Notes: generated by a model not told the origin, from the sequence alone. A DNA stretch of 64,000 nucleotides from Paraburkholderia sp. SOS3 (GCF_001922345.1 NZ_CP018812.1:682001-746000), one strand, 5' to 3'; counted from the first letter of the stretch, positions 36,322-45,764 are shown. Numbers and translations are program-made.

Positions 36322-36533
36322 TGCCAGTCTCTCTTTCGTGATCGACAGCAATTGAGACGTCCGCCGGCAGGGCCTTATTCCAACGTGTGCAAGAACACAG
36401 AGAGGGCGAACCGAACGTAACGAATGAAAAACGGATGACGCGAAAAAGAATTGAAACGCCGGCAATGGCAGCGCCGTTGCCGGGGCACGGAATCGCAAAA
36501 CCTCATGCCGTGTTCAACTCGATAGCCCGCTTC

Positions 36534-37025
36534 TTACTGCTGCACGCGAGAGACGAGCCTTTCACTGAGCTGAACGACTTCGAAAAGCGTACCGGACGTG
36601 GAGCGCGCGGCGAGCAGACCCGCGCGCTGCAAGTTGCTGCTCTCCGAATACGCGAGTTCGACCAGGTAGTTCGGCAAGAGCAGTGCCGCCGCGGTGATCT
36701 TCGTGGCCTCATCGCGCCCTACTACTCCGAACGCATGCATGATTTCACGTAGCTCGAGTGCGGTATGCGCAAGCAGCCAGAACTTTAAAATTTCCTTGTC
36801 GGATTCGTTGAGCCGCGACTGCTCATCGAGACGGTCGACCAGTTCAACGGTGGCGCGCGCAGCCCGCACGCGGTCGGAAACGTCCGACGCGGGCGGTGCT
36901 TCACGGTCTGCAATGCGCGCGAGAAAAAGCCCCTGATTTTCCGCGAGATGATGCTGGCGGCTCAGGCGCCGGAGCAACACCGTGACGGTGTCGTGCGGCG
37001 AAGGATGATGTCGTAGACCTAGCAT
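36534..37025 (-). CDS. Hypothetical helical protein, 163 aa
   Basis: A 163-residue soluble protein. The N-terminal 25 residues are basic; the middle (ATVELVDRLDEQSRLNESDKEI, split by Ala-rich helices) and the end (LFEVVQLSERLVSRVQQ) are helical. I recognise no family. No clear ribosome-binding site is seen at the ATG at 37025, so the true start may be internal. Frame quality is fair. Confidence 0.45.
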   Translation of the reverse strand: MLGLRHHPSPHDTVTVLLRRLSRQHHLAENQGLFLARIADREAPPASDVSDRVRAARATVELVDRLDEQSRLNESDKEILKFWLLAHTALELREIMHAFGVVGRDEATKITAAALLLPNYLVELAYSESSNLQRAGLLAARSTSGTLFEVVQLSERLVSRVQQ

Positions 37026-37243
37026 GGCTTGCCAAACACGAATGCAATACGGGGAAGCGCGAAGTGTCGCTAACGAAGCTCCAGAAGCCGAAGCCTCGGA
37101 CGCGAGTACGCAGAGGCAACACTAGCACGCCTGAATCGCGTATGCACCCATTCATTCACGCCGATGCGCGCGAACGAACCATGGTTCGCCGCGCGCGAGT
37201 GCGCCCGGACACGAAATTGCCGCGCTTGCACCAGCCGGGTTGC

Positions 37244-37858
37244 TTACGCGAAAAAGCGCAGCGCAATCGGATAGAGCGACGCGACGAGCAGCGCCGCCAT
37301 CGCGACGTTGAACGCGCGCAGCCAGCCCGGTTTCGCTAGCAAGCGCCGCACCGCGGTGCCGAAAGCCGCCCACAGGCAGATGCAAGGCAAGCCGATCACA
37401 TAGAACACGGCCGCCATGATCGATGCGTTGACATCGAAGTCGGTGCTTAGATGAATCGTCGTGGCGGCGGTTAGCACCATCATCCACGCCTTCGGATTGA
37501 TCCATTGGAAAATCAGCGCTTCGTAAAAGCGCATCGGGCGGCGCTCGCCTTCGCGCACGCGCATTTCGCCAGACGTGCCGATTTTCCATGCGAGATACAG
37601 CAGATACACGACGCTCGCGGTTTCGAGCACCGTGTAAAGCAGTGGAAACCGTTGAAAAACCGCGCCGAGGCCGAAGCCAACCGACAGCATCAACACGACG
37701 ACGCCCGCGCTAATACCGAAAATGTGCGGCACGGTGCGTCTGAAACCGAAGTTCACGCCGGAGGCCAGCAGCATCGTGTTATTGGGGCCGGGCGTGATGC
37801 TCGTGACGAGCGCGAACAGAATGCCGGCAGGCAACGCGCTCAGCAGCTCGACGGACAT
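37244..37858 (-). CDS. LysE/RhtB-family amino acid exporter
   Basis: A 204-residue inner-membrane protein with about six hydrophobic segments. The family start is present (SITPGPNNTMLLASGVNFG, residues about 21-39) as is QWINPKAWMMVLTA. It would export an amino acid or related small molecule. No divergent regulator gene survives upstream, but the region holds palindromes of the kind bound by MocR-like factors. Confidence 0.9.
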   Translation of the reverse strand: MSVELLSALPAGILFALVTSITPGPNNTMLLASGVNFGFRRTVPHIFGISAGVVVLMLSVGFGLGAVFQRFPLLYTVLETASVVYLLYLAWKIGTSGEMRVREGERRPMRFYEALIFQWINPKAWMMVLTAATTIHLSTDFDVNASIMAAVFYVIGLPCICLWAAFGTAVRRLLAKPGWLRAFNVAMAALLVASLYPIALRFFA

Positions 37859-38221
37859 GGGCAGTCTCCGGTTGCAAGGGACGAAAGTGACTTGTTAGTT
37901 TCGACGTTAGTCTATCGACCTAAACCAGTACAGTACCGATACAGATGCATAGATGAAATCCTGTACAGATCGGACCAGACCCACCGCAGGCGACCATGCG
38001 GCGATGCTGTTGGCGGCATGGCACGCGGCGAGGCCGCCCTGCCGTAGTGTCGTCGTTGCTGGCGGAAAAGATATCGCCCAAAGCGGTCGAACCCCGAAGT
38101 GAAGCGAGCGTTCCTGCGACGGCCAAAACATGGTGCAGTTCAGCCATGAACTCGTGGGTCGAGACTGCGGCTCGCTAGACTCCGGGCTCGTATCGGAGTT
38201 CGAGCACAAGCCAGTCTACAA
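37859..38221. promoter_or_regulatory. Intergenic region with GTACAG repeats and CTGTACAG
   Basis: A 363-bp space between divergent lysE and an AraC-type gene. It contains AGTACAG, ATACAG and TGTACAG in close series (37928-37968), ending in the perfect 8-bp palindrome CTGTACAG at 37961-37968. Such repeats resemble operators. Open frames on both strands (for example minus 37920-38147) read in part like protein but match nothing I know; a decayed gene is possible. Confidence 0.45.
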
Positions 38222-39256
38222 ATGAACGACACGACTTCTGAGCGATCGGCTGGACATCGCAGTCCGCATCAGAAACACGCGTTCGGACGACGAAAACGGA
38301 TCGACGAGGAGCTGCATATTGCAGTTCTGGTCTTTCCAGGATTCTCGTCGCTGGACGTTGCCCTCATCGATCAGATATTTCATTACGCGAACCGACTCAA
38401 CGGCATGAACGAGCGCCGTTATCTGGTCCGGGTGCTGTCCGTAAGCGGCGGCCTCGTCAGGGGAACGGCGAGGATGAAAGTGTGGAGCGAGGTCCTCGGA
38501 TCATCGCCGGTAGACATCGCATTCGTCGCCGGGGGAGACGGCGTAAGCGCCGCAACGTGCGACGCGCGCCTGCTCGGCTCGATCCGGGAAGCGCATCGCA
38601 AAGGTTCGCTCGTCATCGGCGTTGCCGACGGGCGCTCGCTCATCGAGGCGGCGGGTGTGCCGCCTGCGGACGTAACAGGCGGGCTTAGCTCGCTATTCCG
38701 GCAGGGCCATCGCGCAACCGGGCATACGGATGTCGCCGCGCAACTGCATGACATCTACGATCCCGGTGGCGCGCTCTTCAGTGCGTTGTCGATTGTGAGT
38801 CGCGACCTTGGAATGCCACGAGCCCAGGAAGTGGGTGAGCGAGTCATACCGGATTCGAGTCGCCGGCTGTTCGCGTTTCCCGGTGAGCCAAGCGAAGACA
38901 TGCGGCGCGACAAGATGCGTGAAGCGGCAGAGTGGATCGAACAGAACTGCAGCAGACCGATTACGGTCGCAGACATTTCCCAATTCGCGCTGATGAGTAA
39001 GCGGACCCTGCTGCGGCACTTCACGCAGGTGATAGGCATGACTCCGTCCGACTATCTGCTCAAGGCCCGTTTCGAGCTCGCGTGCAGGTTGCTGATCTCC
39101 ACTGCACTGCCGATCGACAAGGTGGCGAGGCGTTGCGGCTTCAGCAGCGGCATGGCGCTGGCGAAACTGTTCCGGCGGCGCCTGTCCGTGTCCGCGAGCG
39201 AGTATCGTGCGGCTGCGCGCTCGCAACAGGACACCGCCGCGCAGGACAAGCCGTAG
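38222..39256 (+). CDS. GlxA-like transcriptional regulator (DJ-1/PfpI + AraC HTH), paralogue 1
   Basis: A 344-residue protein. A DJ-1/PfpI-like domain (residues about 30-215: HIAVLVFPGFSSLDVALIDQ, then DIAFVAGGDGVSAA) lacks an obvious catalytic Cys. The C-terminal AraC domain (240-335) has ITVADISQFALMSKRTLLRHF and the second HTH KVARRCGFSSG. It is related to the proteins at 41669, 42541 and 58941. It stands directly before the EPS priming transferase in the same direction, so control of EPS is likely. Confidence 0.88.
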   Translation: MNDTTSERSAGHRSPHQKHAFGRRKRIDEELHIAVLVFPGFSSLDVALIDQIFHYANRLNGMNERRYLVRVLSVSGGLVRGTARMKVWSEVLGSSPVDIAFVAGGDGVSAATCDARLLGSIREAHRKGSLVIGVADGRSLIEAAGVPPADVTGGLSSLFRQGHRATGHTDVAAQLHDIYDPGGALFSALSIVSRDLGMPRAQEVGERVIPDSSRRLFAFPGEPSEDMRRDKMREAAEWIEQNCSRPITVADISQFALMSKRTLLRHFTQVIGMTPSDYLLKARFELACRLLISTALPIDKVARRCGFSSGMALAKLFRRRLSVSASEYRAAARSQQDTAAQDKP

Positions 39257-39570
39257 GGTTCCTGAGATACATCGGATAGCGAAATACATTTCATCCGGGG
39301 ATCATGCCGCCAACATATGGTTTTTTTCGGTCATGTCAATTTCGACAAGAAGCGTGCTTAGTATGATTCGATCCGGTCAATTCGCATGACGCAACGGTCA
39401 CGAGGAGTATCGAAGTGAGTCGGCTTAGCGCGGATCCGGCCGCCGCGGTCCACGGCGTGGTCATCCGGCCCATCAGAAGAAGGCGCGCGTGCGCCTTTAC
39501 TTGCAATCACATCAACGCGCGGATGGCGCGGCGCTCGAGCAGCGCGCACGTGCGGACTTAGGAGCGCGCC
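39257..39570. promoter_or_regulatory. Leader of the EPS priming transferase gene
   Basis: A 314-bp region without a gene. A T-run (39322-39328) follows GCCAACATATGG. A weak promoter (TTCGAC, 15 bp, TATGAT) lies near 39340-39366. TTAGGAG is the ribosome-binding site of the next gene. No JUMPstart/ops element (GGCGGTAG) was seen. Confidence 0.35.
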
Positions 39571-40989
39571 ATGCAGGCCGATATTCTCCAGCGCGGCGTA
39601 ACGGTACGCAACGACCTGAATGGCGTCGTCGCGAGGCTTGCCGATGTCGCGACGATTGCAGGGATCGCCGAGCTGACGGCACAGTCGCGCTTCGGCAGCC
39701 TTCTCACGCAAGGGACGCTCGATGCACTGTTTGTCGCGTTTTCGATTGCGTGCGCGCTAGCGTTGATGCCGGCGTTCGGCGTGTATCGATCGTGGCGCGG
39801 GCGCCCAACGATACAGCTTGTAAAGCGTGTTCTGCTCGCATGGACATGCGTACAGGCTTGCTGCGTCCTGCTGATCTTCTCGCTTCACTATGCAAGCGAT
39901 GTGTCGCGCCAGTGGTTCGGGTGCTGGACCGTGGCCGGCGCCGCCGCGCTCGCCGGCACACGTATGGTCGCGTATACGATATTGAGCCGGCTGCGTCATG
40001 CGGGCCTCAACCAGCGCCTTGTGGCGCTGGTCGGTGAAAACGCGCATTGCCAGGACGTGCTGCGCAGGATCGATGCCGTGCCGGGCAGTGGCTTTCGATC
40101 TGCGGCGGTGTTCGACTCGCGAGGACGCGCGCATGGTACGCCGCCGGGGTTGCGCGTCTTCGCCGAGTTTGACGCATTCGTCGACTATGTACGGAAGGCC
40201 GGCATCCAGGAATTATGGCTCGCACTGCCGCTCTCCGAGCAGGCAACGATCCTGCGCTTTCTCGACACCTTCCGCGACGAGCTGATTAATATCCGTCTCG
40301 TCCCGGACGTGCGCGGCATGACGTTGTTCGAGGGCGGACTCGTCGAACTAGCCGGCTCGCCGGCCATCAACCTCGCTGCGTCGCCGCTTTCGCCAGCCGC
40401 ACTCGCTCAGAAAGCGCTATTCGATCGCGTGTTCGCATGCGGTGTGCTGCTTGCGCTGGCGCCGCTCTTTGCAGCGATCGCGGTGGCCGTCAAGTGTTCG
40501 TCCCCGGGCCCCGTGTTCTTCCGGCAAAAACGCAAAGGCGCGGACGGCCGCGTATTTCGCATCTACAAATTCCGCTCGATGCGGGTTCATCAACAGACGC
40601 AGGGTGTCGTGCAGCAGGCGACGCGCTCGGATCCGCGCATTACTCGGGTCGGCGCATTCCTGCGCCGTACCAGTCTCGACGAGTTGCCGCAGTTCATCAA
40701 TGTGCTGCGCGGCGAGATGTCCGTGGTAGGTCCGCGGCCACACGCGATCGAACACGACGAGCTTTACGGCAAGCTGATCGACCGATATATCCACCGCTAC
40801 CGGATCAAACCGGGTATCACAGGCTGGGCGCAGGTGAACGGATATCGCGGCGAAACCGACCGGATCGAAAAAATGCAACGCCGCGTCGAATACGACCTCT
40901 ACTACCTGTGCAACTGGTCGCTGGTGCTGGATATGCGAATCGTGGCCGCGACCGTAGTCAAAGGCTTCATTCACCGTAACGCGTATTGA
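39571..40989 (+). CDS. wcaJ: Undecaprenyl-phosphate glucose phosphotransferase (EPS priming enzyme)
   Basis: A 472-residue polyisoprenyl-phosphate hexose-1-phosphate transferase in the inner membrane. N-terminal membrane helices and a CoA_binding_3-like domain (to about 270) precede the catalytic bacterial sugar transferase part, with [39 protein letters not shown] and [15 protein letters not shown]. It loads the first sugar, normally glucose-1-phosphate from UDP-glucose, on the lipid carrier. galU at 47196 makes that donor. The start follows TTAGGAG. Confidence 0.93.
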   Translation: MQADILQRGVTVRNDLNGVVARLADVATIAGIAELTAQSRFGSLLTQGTLDALFVAFSIACALALMPAFGVYRSWRGRPTIQLVKRVLLAWTCVQACCVLLIFSLHYASDVSRQWFGCWTVAGAAALAGTRMVAYTILSRLRHAGLNQRLVALVGENAHCQDVLRRIDAVPGSGFRSAAVFDSRGRAHGTPPGLRVFAEFDAFVDYVRKAGIQELWLALPLSEQATILRFLDTFRDELINIRLVPDVRGMTLFEGGLVELAGSPAINLAASPLSPAALAQKALFDRVFACGVLLALAPLFAAIAVAVKCSSPGPVFFRQKRKGADGRVFRIYKFRSMRVHQQTQGVVQQATRSDPRITRVGAFLRRTSLDELPQFINVLRGEMSVVGPRPHAIEHDELYGKLIDRYIHRYRIKPGITGWAQVNGYRGETDRIEKMQRRVEYDLYYLCNWSLVLDMRIVAATVVKGFIHRNAY

Positions 40990-41095
40990 CTGGCGACACC
41001 GGGCAATGCAGCGCCTGATGGCTCGGAAGCGGGGCCGCGAGGCGCTGCGACGATAGGCGGCCGGGAGCGTCGTGCGCTCCTCAGCCGAGCGACTT

Positions 41096-41341
41096 TCAAT
41101 GCAGGATGCTCGCGAAGATCGAGGCCGGCCCCGTATGCAGCTGGCAAACCAGTTCCACCGATGTCGCGAGCGCATCGATCTGGGATGGCGTCAGTTCGCC
41201 GATCAACGTCGTCATCTCGTCCGAGAAGCCGAATATGCTCGTGCCGTTGCGTCGGTCTTCGAGAATCAGCCGCTGCGCAAGGCGGAGATAAGTGCGATTC
41301 CAGTCGCTGATCTCATCCAGCAGGTCTTCGTCGTTCGACAT
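41096..41341 (-). CDS. FlhD-like transcriptional regulator, orphan
   Basis: An 81-residue FlhD homologue. LLDEISDWNRTYLRLAQRL, then FGFSDEMTTLIGELTPSQ and LATSVELVCQLH follow E. coli FlhD closely, including the Cys near residue 65. FlhD with FlhC is the master activator of flagella. No flhC or flagellar gene is here; the protein sits inside an EPS region, so it may link motility and EPS or have another partner. The frame extends to 41389; the methionine at 41341 matches the FlhD N-terminus. No clear ribosome-binding site is seen. Confidence 0.8.
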   Translation of the reverse strand: MSNDEDLLDEISDWNRTYLRLAQRLILEDRRNGTSIFGFSDEMTTLIGELTPSQIDALATSVELVCQLHTGPASIFASILH

Positions 41342-41468
41342 GGAGGCAGCGTGTGAAAAGGTGGGCATTTGTAGCATCGGCAACGACACGAAAGCTCGGT
41401 CATACCGATATAGGCATCCTTAATAGTCTAACGATCCAGATTGCAGGCGGGCGCCAAAAGCATGTCGG

Positions 41469-41496
41469 ATTCGGTCAATGTCAAAGCGGACCGAAT
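41469..41496. promoter_or_regulatory. Dyad ATTCGGTC-N12-GACCGAAT
   Basis: Perfect 8-bp arms in the space between the divergent flhD-like gene (starts 41341) and the AraC-type gene (starts 41669). The size and symmetry suggest an operator. The binding protein is unknown; the DJ-1/AraC regulators and FlhD are candidates by position only. Confidence 0.5.
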
Positions 41497-41567
41497 GATC
41501 TGGACCCAAACCGTCAAGACCTGGCGTCAATCCGCCACCGTGTCGATGGCCGGCTTTGCCTTTCGTA

Positions 41568-41596
41568 ACATTGTTGTTGCAAGGCGGACACAATGT
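41568..41596. promoter_or_regulatory. Dyad ACATTGT-N15-ACAATGT plus TTGTTGC direct repeats
   Basis: Perfect 7-bp arms about 72-100 bp upstream of the AraC-type gene. TTGTTGC occurs at 41574-41580 and again at 41598-41604, a 24-bp spacing typical of AraC-family direct half-sites. Self-regulation of the downstream gene is a reasonable inference. A similar dyad, ATATTGT-N8-ACAATAT, is at 43966. Confidence 0.5.
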
Positions 41597-41668
41597 CTTG
41601 TTGCGATGCGCTTTATCGCGCGGCGCGGCGCATACGGGGTTGATTAAGGAGACGCGGCAAGAGCGCGG

Positions 41669-42496
41669 ATGCAGCCTACCCGGCACGACAAATTGAAAAC
41701 TATAGGCATTGCAGTATTCGACGGCTTTTCACTGCCGGAAATTGCGCGGATCGTGGAATCGTTCGAGCGTGCGAACGACCTGAGCGAGCGCGGCCGGCAC
41801 ACTCCGGACTGCTACAGAGTCCACCTGCTATCGAGCCTCGGAGGGCGTATCGCCAGTTCATCCGCCGTGCTCGTCTGGACCGAAAGCATCGAGACCGGGC
41901 GTCAGCTCGATGATCTGCATGCGCTTTTCGTCGCCGGCGGCCCGGGCGTCAGTCATGCGTTGCGCGACGACGTTCTGCTCGCGTGGTTGCGTCGCGCGTG
42001 CGCGCTGACGGGCTATGTATTTCCGGTCGACGAGGGGCACCTGCTTCTCGATGCAGCCGGATTCGCGCCTTACACCGGCTCGCCGCCCAGAATGAGCACA
42101 CTGCTCGCGCAGTTCGTTCCCAACCCGTTTGCCGAGATTATCCGCCGCAACGAGACGAACAACGTGAGCGAGAAGATCCAGTCGTCGGCACGCTGGCTCG
42201 AAGCGAACGGCCATCTGCAGGTGGGCGTCGACGAAGCGGCTCGCATGGCGCAGATGAGCGAGCGCAATTTCCTGCGGCGATTCAAGGCGGAGCTCGGCGT
42301 GACGCCGTCGGATTATCTGCTTTACGTGAGGCTCGACATGTCGTGCCGGATGCTTGCGGAGACAACTTTGCCGGTCGGCAGTATCGCGCGCCGCTGCGGC
42401 ATCGGCAGCGGAGGGCGGCTCGCGAAGCTGTTCCGCAAACACCTCGGCAAGACGCCGACCGCCTACCGGGCCAATCATCGGCGGCCCGGTGCCTAG
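41669..42496 (+). CDS. GlxA-like regulator (DJ-1 + AraC HTH), paralogue 2, short form
   Basis: A 275-residue protein, shorter than the others by about 55 residues. The DJ-1-like part (TIGIAVFDGFSLPEIARIVE, then DDLHALFVAGGPGVS) ends early, near MSTLLAQFVPN, so the segment between it and the HTH is deleted. The AraC domain is intact (LEANGHLQVGVDEAARMAQM, then SERNFLRRFKAELGVTPSDY and IARRCGIGSGG). AAGGAG lies 18 bases upstream. The HTH is very close to that of paralogue 3, which converges on it. Confidence 0.87.
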   Translation: MQPTRHDKLKTIGIAVFDGFSLPEIARIVESFERANDLSERGRHTPDCYRVHLLSSLGGRIASSSAVLVWTESIETGRQLDDLHALFVAGGPGVSHALRDDVLLAWLRRACALTGYVFPVDEGHLLLDAAGFAPYTGSPPRMSTLLAQFVPNPFAEIIRRNETNNVSEKIQSSARWLEANGHLQVGVDEAARMAQMSERNFLRRFKAELGVTPSDYLLYVRLDMSCRMLAETTLPVGSIARRCGIGSGGRLAKLFRKHLGKTPTAYRANHRRPGA

Positions 42497-42540
42497 TGGA
42501 GAGGCCATGGCGCTCGCCGGGACGAGCGCGCGGCCGGCGC

Positions 42541-43533
42541 TCAGCTGGAGGTCCTCGATGCTTCCCGGCCCATCCGGTAGTCGGTCGGCGTAGTGGAAAG
42601 ATATTTCCTGAATAGCTTGGCCAACTGGCCGCCGCTGCCGATGCCGCAGCGGCGCGCGATCTTGTCTACCGGAAGACGCGATTCCACGAGCAATCGGCAG
42701 CTCATGTTCAGACGCGCGCGCAGCAGGTAATCGGAAGGCGTGATGCCCATTTCGCTCTTGAAGCGTCGCAGGAAGTTCCGCTCGCTCATCGCTGCAACCT
42801 GAGCGGCGTCGTCGATCGAGATCGGCTGGTCGACATTTGCTTCGAGCCAGCGCGCGGATTCCATGATCTTCTCGCTTATCTGCGGCACCGCTCTACCGGT
42901 GATCGGCGAGGCGAACGGCGTCTTGTGATCGGGTACGACCGATTCGGAAACAAGTTGGGCGAGCTCCGCGCCGAGATCTTGCTTCACGATTCTCAACGCA
43001 GTATCGACGGCCCCCGGCGGCTCGCCAAACGGTCTTCGCGGATAGACGTCGCGCCATTCATGTCCTGCTTCGAATAGCGGCTGGTCGCGACTCGTGAAGC
43101 CCGCCGCCTCGAGGAGCTGCTGGCCTTCCTGAATCGAATGAACGATTTCGCTGGACGGATGCCTGCGGCGCAGCCAATCGCGCAGCCGCTCGTCCCGGCA
43201 TGCCTGCTGCGCGCCCGTGCCACCGGCGACGAACAGCATATGCACGTCATTGGTGTCGCGGTAACTCTCGACGCTCTCGGTCCAGACAAAGACGGAAGAC
43301 GAACTGGCAATGCGGCCGCCGGCTGCCGACCATAGAGAAACGTCGTAACGCGAGCGGCCGATCGGTCTCGGCGACACGAGCGCGTTGGCTTTCTGGAAAA
43401 CTTCGATGATTGCGGCGATCCCCGGCAACGCAAAGCCGTTAAAAAGGGCAATGTCGATGCGCGTGGTTCGGTCTACGTTGAGCTTCGAGATGTTTTGCCG
43501 CAAAGCATGTGGCACGGTCCGATTCAACTCCAT
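42541..43533 (-). CDS. GlxA-like regulator (DJ-1 + AraC HTH), paralogue 3
   Basis: A 330-residue full-length form. The DJ-1-like domain includes RIDIALFNGFALPGIAAI and NDVHMLFVAGGTGAQ; the AraC domain has ISIDDAAQVAAMSERNFL, KSEMGITPSDYLL and IARRCGIGSGGQLA. The DJ-1 part has an Asn in place of the usual nucleophile region, so it probably binds a ligand rather than acting as an enzyme. The start at 43533 follows GGGGAA; an upstream GTG at 43554 is in frame. Paralogues 2 and 3 converge with 44 bp between them. Confidence 0.88.
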   Translation of the reverse strand: MELNRTVPHALRQNISKLNVDRTTRIDIALFNGFALPGIAAIIEVFQKANALVSPRPIGRSRYDVSLWSAAGGRIASSSSVFVWTESVESYRDTNDVHMLFVAGGTGAQQACRDERLRDWLRRRHPSSEIVHSIQEGQQLLEAAGFTSRDQPLFEAGHEWRDVYPRRPFGEPPGAVDTALRIVKQDLGAELAQLVSESVVPDHKTPFASPITGRAVPQISEKIMESARWLEANVDQPISIDDAAQVAAMSERNFLRRFKSEMGITPSDYLLRARLNMSCRLLVESRLPVDKIARRCGIGSGGQLAKLFRKYLSTTPTDYRMGREASRTSS

Positions 43534-43965
43534 TTGTTTTCCCCGAGTGATCACGACTCCCAGAGCTCTTTGGTGCGCTCTGTGTTTATTTGTGTCGACG
43601 CATCCTATACAAACGGTTCTATCGCCGTTATTGCATGGCCGATTAGGTCAAGACATTGGCTGCTTGAGACACAGTAGGCAATATGTACACCGAACTTCCA
43701 TGCATTGTGGATTCGATGTGTATCGATATTCTGCTGGGAGTGATGAGTCAAAAAAATGTCGCACCCTGAAGCAGATACAAGGGCATGAAGTTGTTTCGAA
43801 CTCTACTGCGACGATATTGATTCAAGTAAAACGCAGTCGCGCAAACGATTGCGCGAAAAAAATAAATCTCGAGTGCATCAGTTCCTTTACTCACCTTCTC
43901 TATTGAAATAACGCGCATAAGGTCGATGCCGATCGGCATACCCGCATGCCGCTAGTCGGGTCGCG

Positions 43966-43987
43966 ATATTGTTCATTTGGACAATAT
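43966..43987. promoter_or_regulatory. Dyad ATATTGT-N8-ACAATAT
   Basis: Perfect 7-bp arms, 22 bp in all. The half-site differs by one base from that of the dyad at 41568-41596. It lies about 430 bp upstream of paralogue 3 and about 105 bp before the orphan terminator stem. It is probably an operator for an unknown protein. Confidence 0.5.
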
Positions 43988-44092
43988 GTTGCCGTTGTCC
44001 GCCAAACAGATGTACATGGGAATCGCGATCACTAGAATGGCGCCTGGTCACTCGAAGCGGACGGCCGCGAGCGCGTCTTCTTCGGGATTCTT

Positions 44093-44124
44093 GCCCGCCG
44101 TGCCCCCCGCCGGCGGGCCTTTTT
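44093..44124 (+). terminator. Rho-independent terminator without an upstream gene
   Basis: GCCCGCC (44093-44099) pairs with GGCGGGC (44112-44118), or the tighter CCCGCC/GGCGGG within, followed by a five-base T-run (44120-44124). It points along the plus strand, whereas both flanking genes are on the minus strand. It may end a small RNA starting near 43990. Confidence 0.55.
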
Positions 44125-44306
44125 CATGCTCGCCTGGAGCTGCGGCAAAAGGGAAGCTTTGCGCAACGCTGCTCGCGAAACAGTTGCCGCAGTTGACGGT
44201 GGCGGAAATCGTGTCACAACTCGATTACAGTCGCGCATGATGCTGCGCAGGTGCGGTGCAGGTGCGGTCAAGTCATCGCACGAAACGCGTCGTCACGAAG
44301 GCACGC

Positions 44307-45764
44307 TCACGGGGCACCGCGTGGTGTTCGGCTCGCGTGGCGTTGTCCAGCATGCGGCCACCTCAGCGCAAAGCCAATTGGGATACCGAACAGAAGCACC
44401 CAGCGAATCATGTAATAAACAAGCACGTTCGAGTCGAACAGGAAATAAAGGAACGGCATCGGCCACAAGACGGCGGCAAGCGCGGTCCAACGCCTCGAGG
44501 CGTTGGCGACCGCGTTGACAATGACCAGCAGCCAGGCCGGAATCAGGAACGACAACACAAACCCTGCGAAGCCGAAGTTCACCAGAAACTCGCCGGGCAT
44601 TCCGAACAGCAGTGTCGTTTTTTCGAGCGTGCCGCGTTCGACCGCTTTTACGATATCGGTCTTTTCCTCGGCGAATGTGTCGGGCTTGTCTTGCCAGACA
44701 GCGGTGGGAATGATCGACGCAAGTGCGCCGACGAAACTTCGACCCATCGCAAGCCTATAGGCCGGTTTGCTGATCTCGTTGATTGCGACCGTTTGCACGT
44801 CGAAGCGCGACAGATCGCGGAACAGAAACGAACTCAGGGGCCCCATGCTCAGCTCCAGATCGCGTTGCTCCGCGAAACGTTCGGGCAATTTTCCAAGCTC
44901 GGAATAACCAAGGCCTAGCTTCAGTGGTATGAGCAGAATGCCCGCCAGCAAAACACCAAGCCCGAACAGGCGCGCCTTTGCGGCGCTGATTGGCTGAACG
45001 AAGCCATGATAGAGAAACAGCGCGAAGACGAGCACGAAAACGATGCCTTGGCGGCTGCCTGCAATACCGGCGGAAAGCCACCCCAGAACGCCGAGCTGCA
45101 CGAAAGCGAGTAGTGTCAAAAGCCTGTTCCGGCGCCGGCGTACGGTCAGGCAGACGAACACCCACAGCGGAGACGTGTTCGCAAATGCCTGGATGACACC
45201 GAGTCCTCGGAACGGGTCATATTCGGTGCCGTTGCTTTCGAGACGGGTGTCGTACAACTGGGCGATGCGTGAATATCCCCCGAGTTTCACATAGATGAAT
45301 GCCAGTGCGCATAGCGACAGCGCCGCAAACAGGTAGGCAGGAATGCCTGCTTGCGCGGTGCGGTTGGTATTTACCGGACGTTCGACGAGCGCACGGCTCT
45401 TTGCGTCGAGCACGAGTTTGACTAGCGTGATGCCGAAAATGCAAAGCAGATACCAAACGATGACGGGCGCGCTGTCTTGCGGATATAGCTTCAGGTAAAT
45501 CTCGTCGCCGGCCAGCAATTGCCAGAGCGGAAAGATGCCGAAAAAGAAAAAGAGAAAAAACCGGAACCAGCGAACCGTTTGATTGCGTGGCCTGATCGCC
45601 AGGATTGCGACGATCAGCATCGCGTTCAATACGATCGTCAGTGCATGAGCGCGCTCGGTATAAAGGACGAAGAACGCGACTGCGCATAGCACGCCGGTGG
45701 CAAGCGTTGCTGTCAGCGGGTGAGCGCCCTGCCGCCGCGCGACAATGCGTTGGACGATGGTCAT
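44307..45764 (-). CDS. Wzy-like EPS repeat-unit polymerase
   Basis: A 485-residue integral membrane protein with about ten to twelve hydrophobic segments and a large loop around residues 190-290, the pattern of Wzy/oligosaccharide repeat-unit polymerases. No enzymatic motif can be read, as is usual for this family. It would join lipid-linked repeats in the periplasm. It follows the acyltransferase gene on the same strand after 21 bp. The N-terminus (MTIVQRIVARRQ) has no strong ribosome-binding site. Confidence 0.75.
   Translation of the reverse strand: MTIVQRIVARRQGAHPLTATLATGVLCAVAFFVLYTERAHALTIVLNAMLIVAILAIRPRNQTVRWFRFFLFFFFGIFPLWQLLAGDEIYLKLYPQDSAPVIVWYLLCIFGITLVKLVLDAKSRALVERPVNTNRTAQAGIPAYLFAALSLCALAFIYVKLGGYSRIAQLYDTRLESNGTEYDPFRGLGVIQAFANTSPLWVFVCLTVRRRRNRLLTLLAFVQLGVLGWLSAGIAGSRQGIVFVLVFALFLYHGFVQPISAAKARLFGLGVLLAGILLIPLKLGLGYSELGKLPERFAEQRDLELSMGPLSSFLFRDLSRFDVQTVAINEISKPAYRLAMGRSFVGALASIIPTAVWQDKPDTFAEEKTDIVKAVERGTLEKTTLLFGMPGEFLVNFGFAGFVLSFLIPAWLLVIVNAVANASRRWTALAAVLWPMPFLYFLFDSNVLVYYMIRWVLLFGIPIGFALRWPHAGQRHASRTPRGAP

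Larger units (their letters stand above)
43534..44306. other. 773-bp region without a recognised gene; holds a dyad and an orphan terminator
   Basis: This is the longest gene-free stretch of the window. It is more AT-rich than its surroundings up to about 43920. It contains the dyad at 43966-43987 and a plus-strand terminator ending at 44124, though no plus-strand gene is apparent. An 87-codon open frame from 43977 runs through the terminator and is not convincing. A small RNA is possible. Confidence 0.45.

Noticed and set aside
37907..38209. Overlapping minus-strand frames in the lysE / AraC gap
   Set aside because: Partly protein-like, but no family, start site or consistent frame; kept only as a possible decayed gene in the findings.
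43977..44240. 87-codon open frame inside the 773-bp gap
   Set aside because: It reads straight through a strong terminator and has no ribosome-binding site or recognisable sequence.
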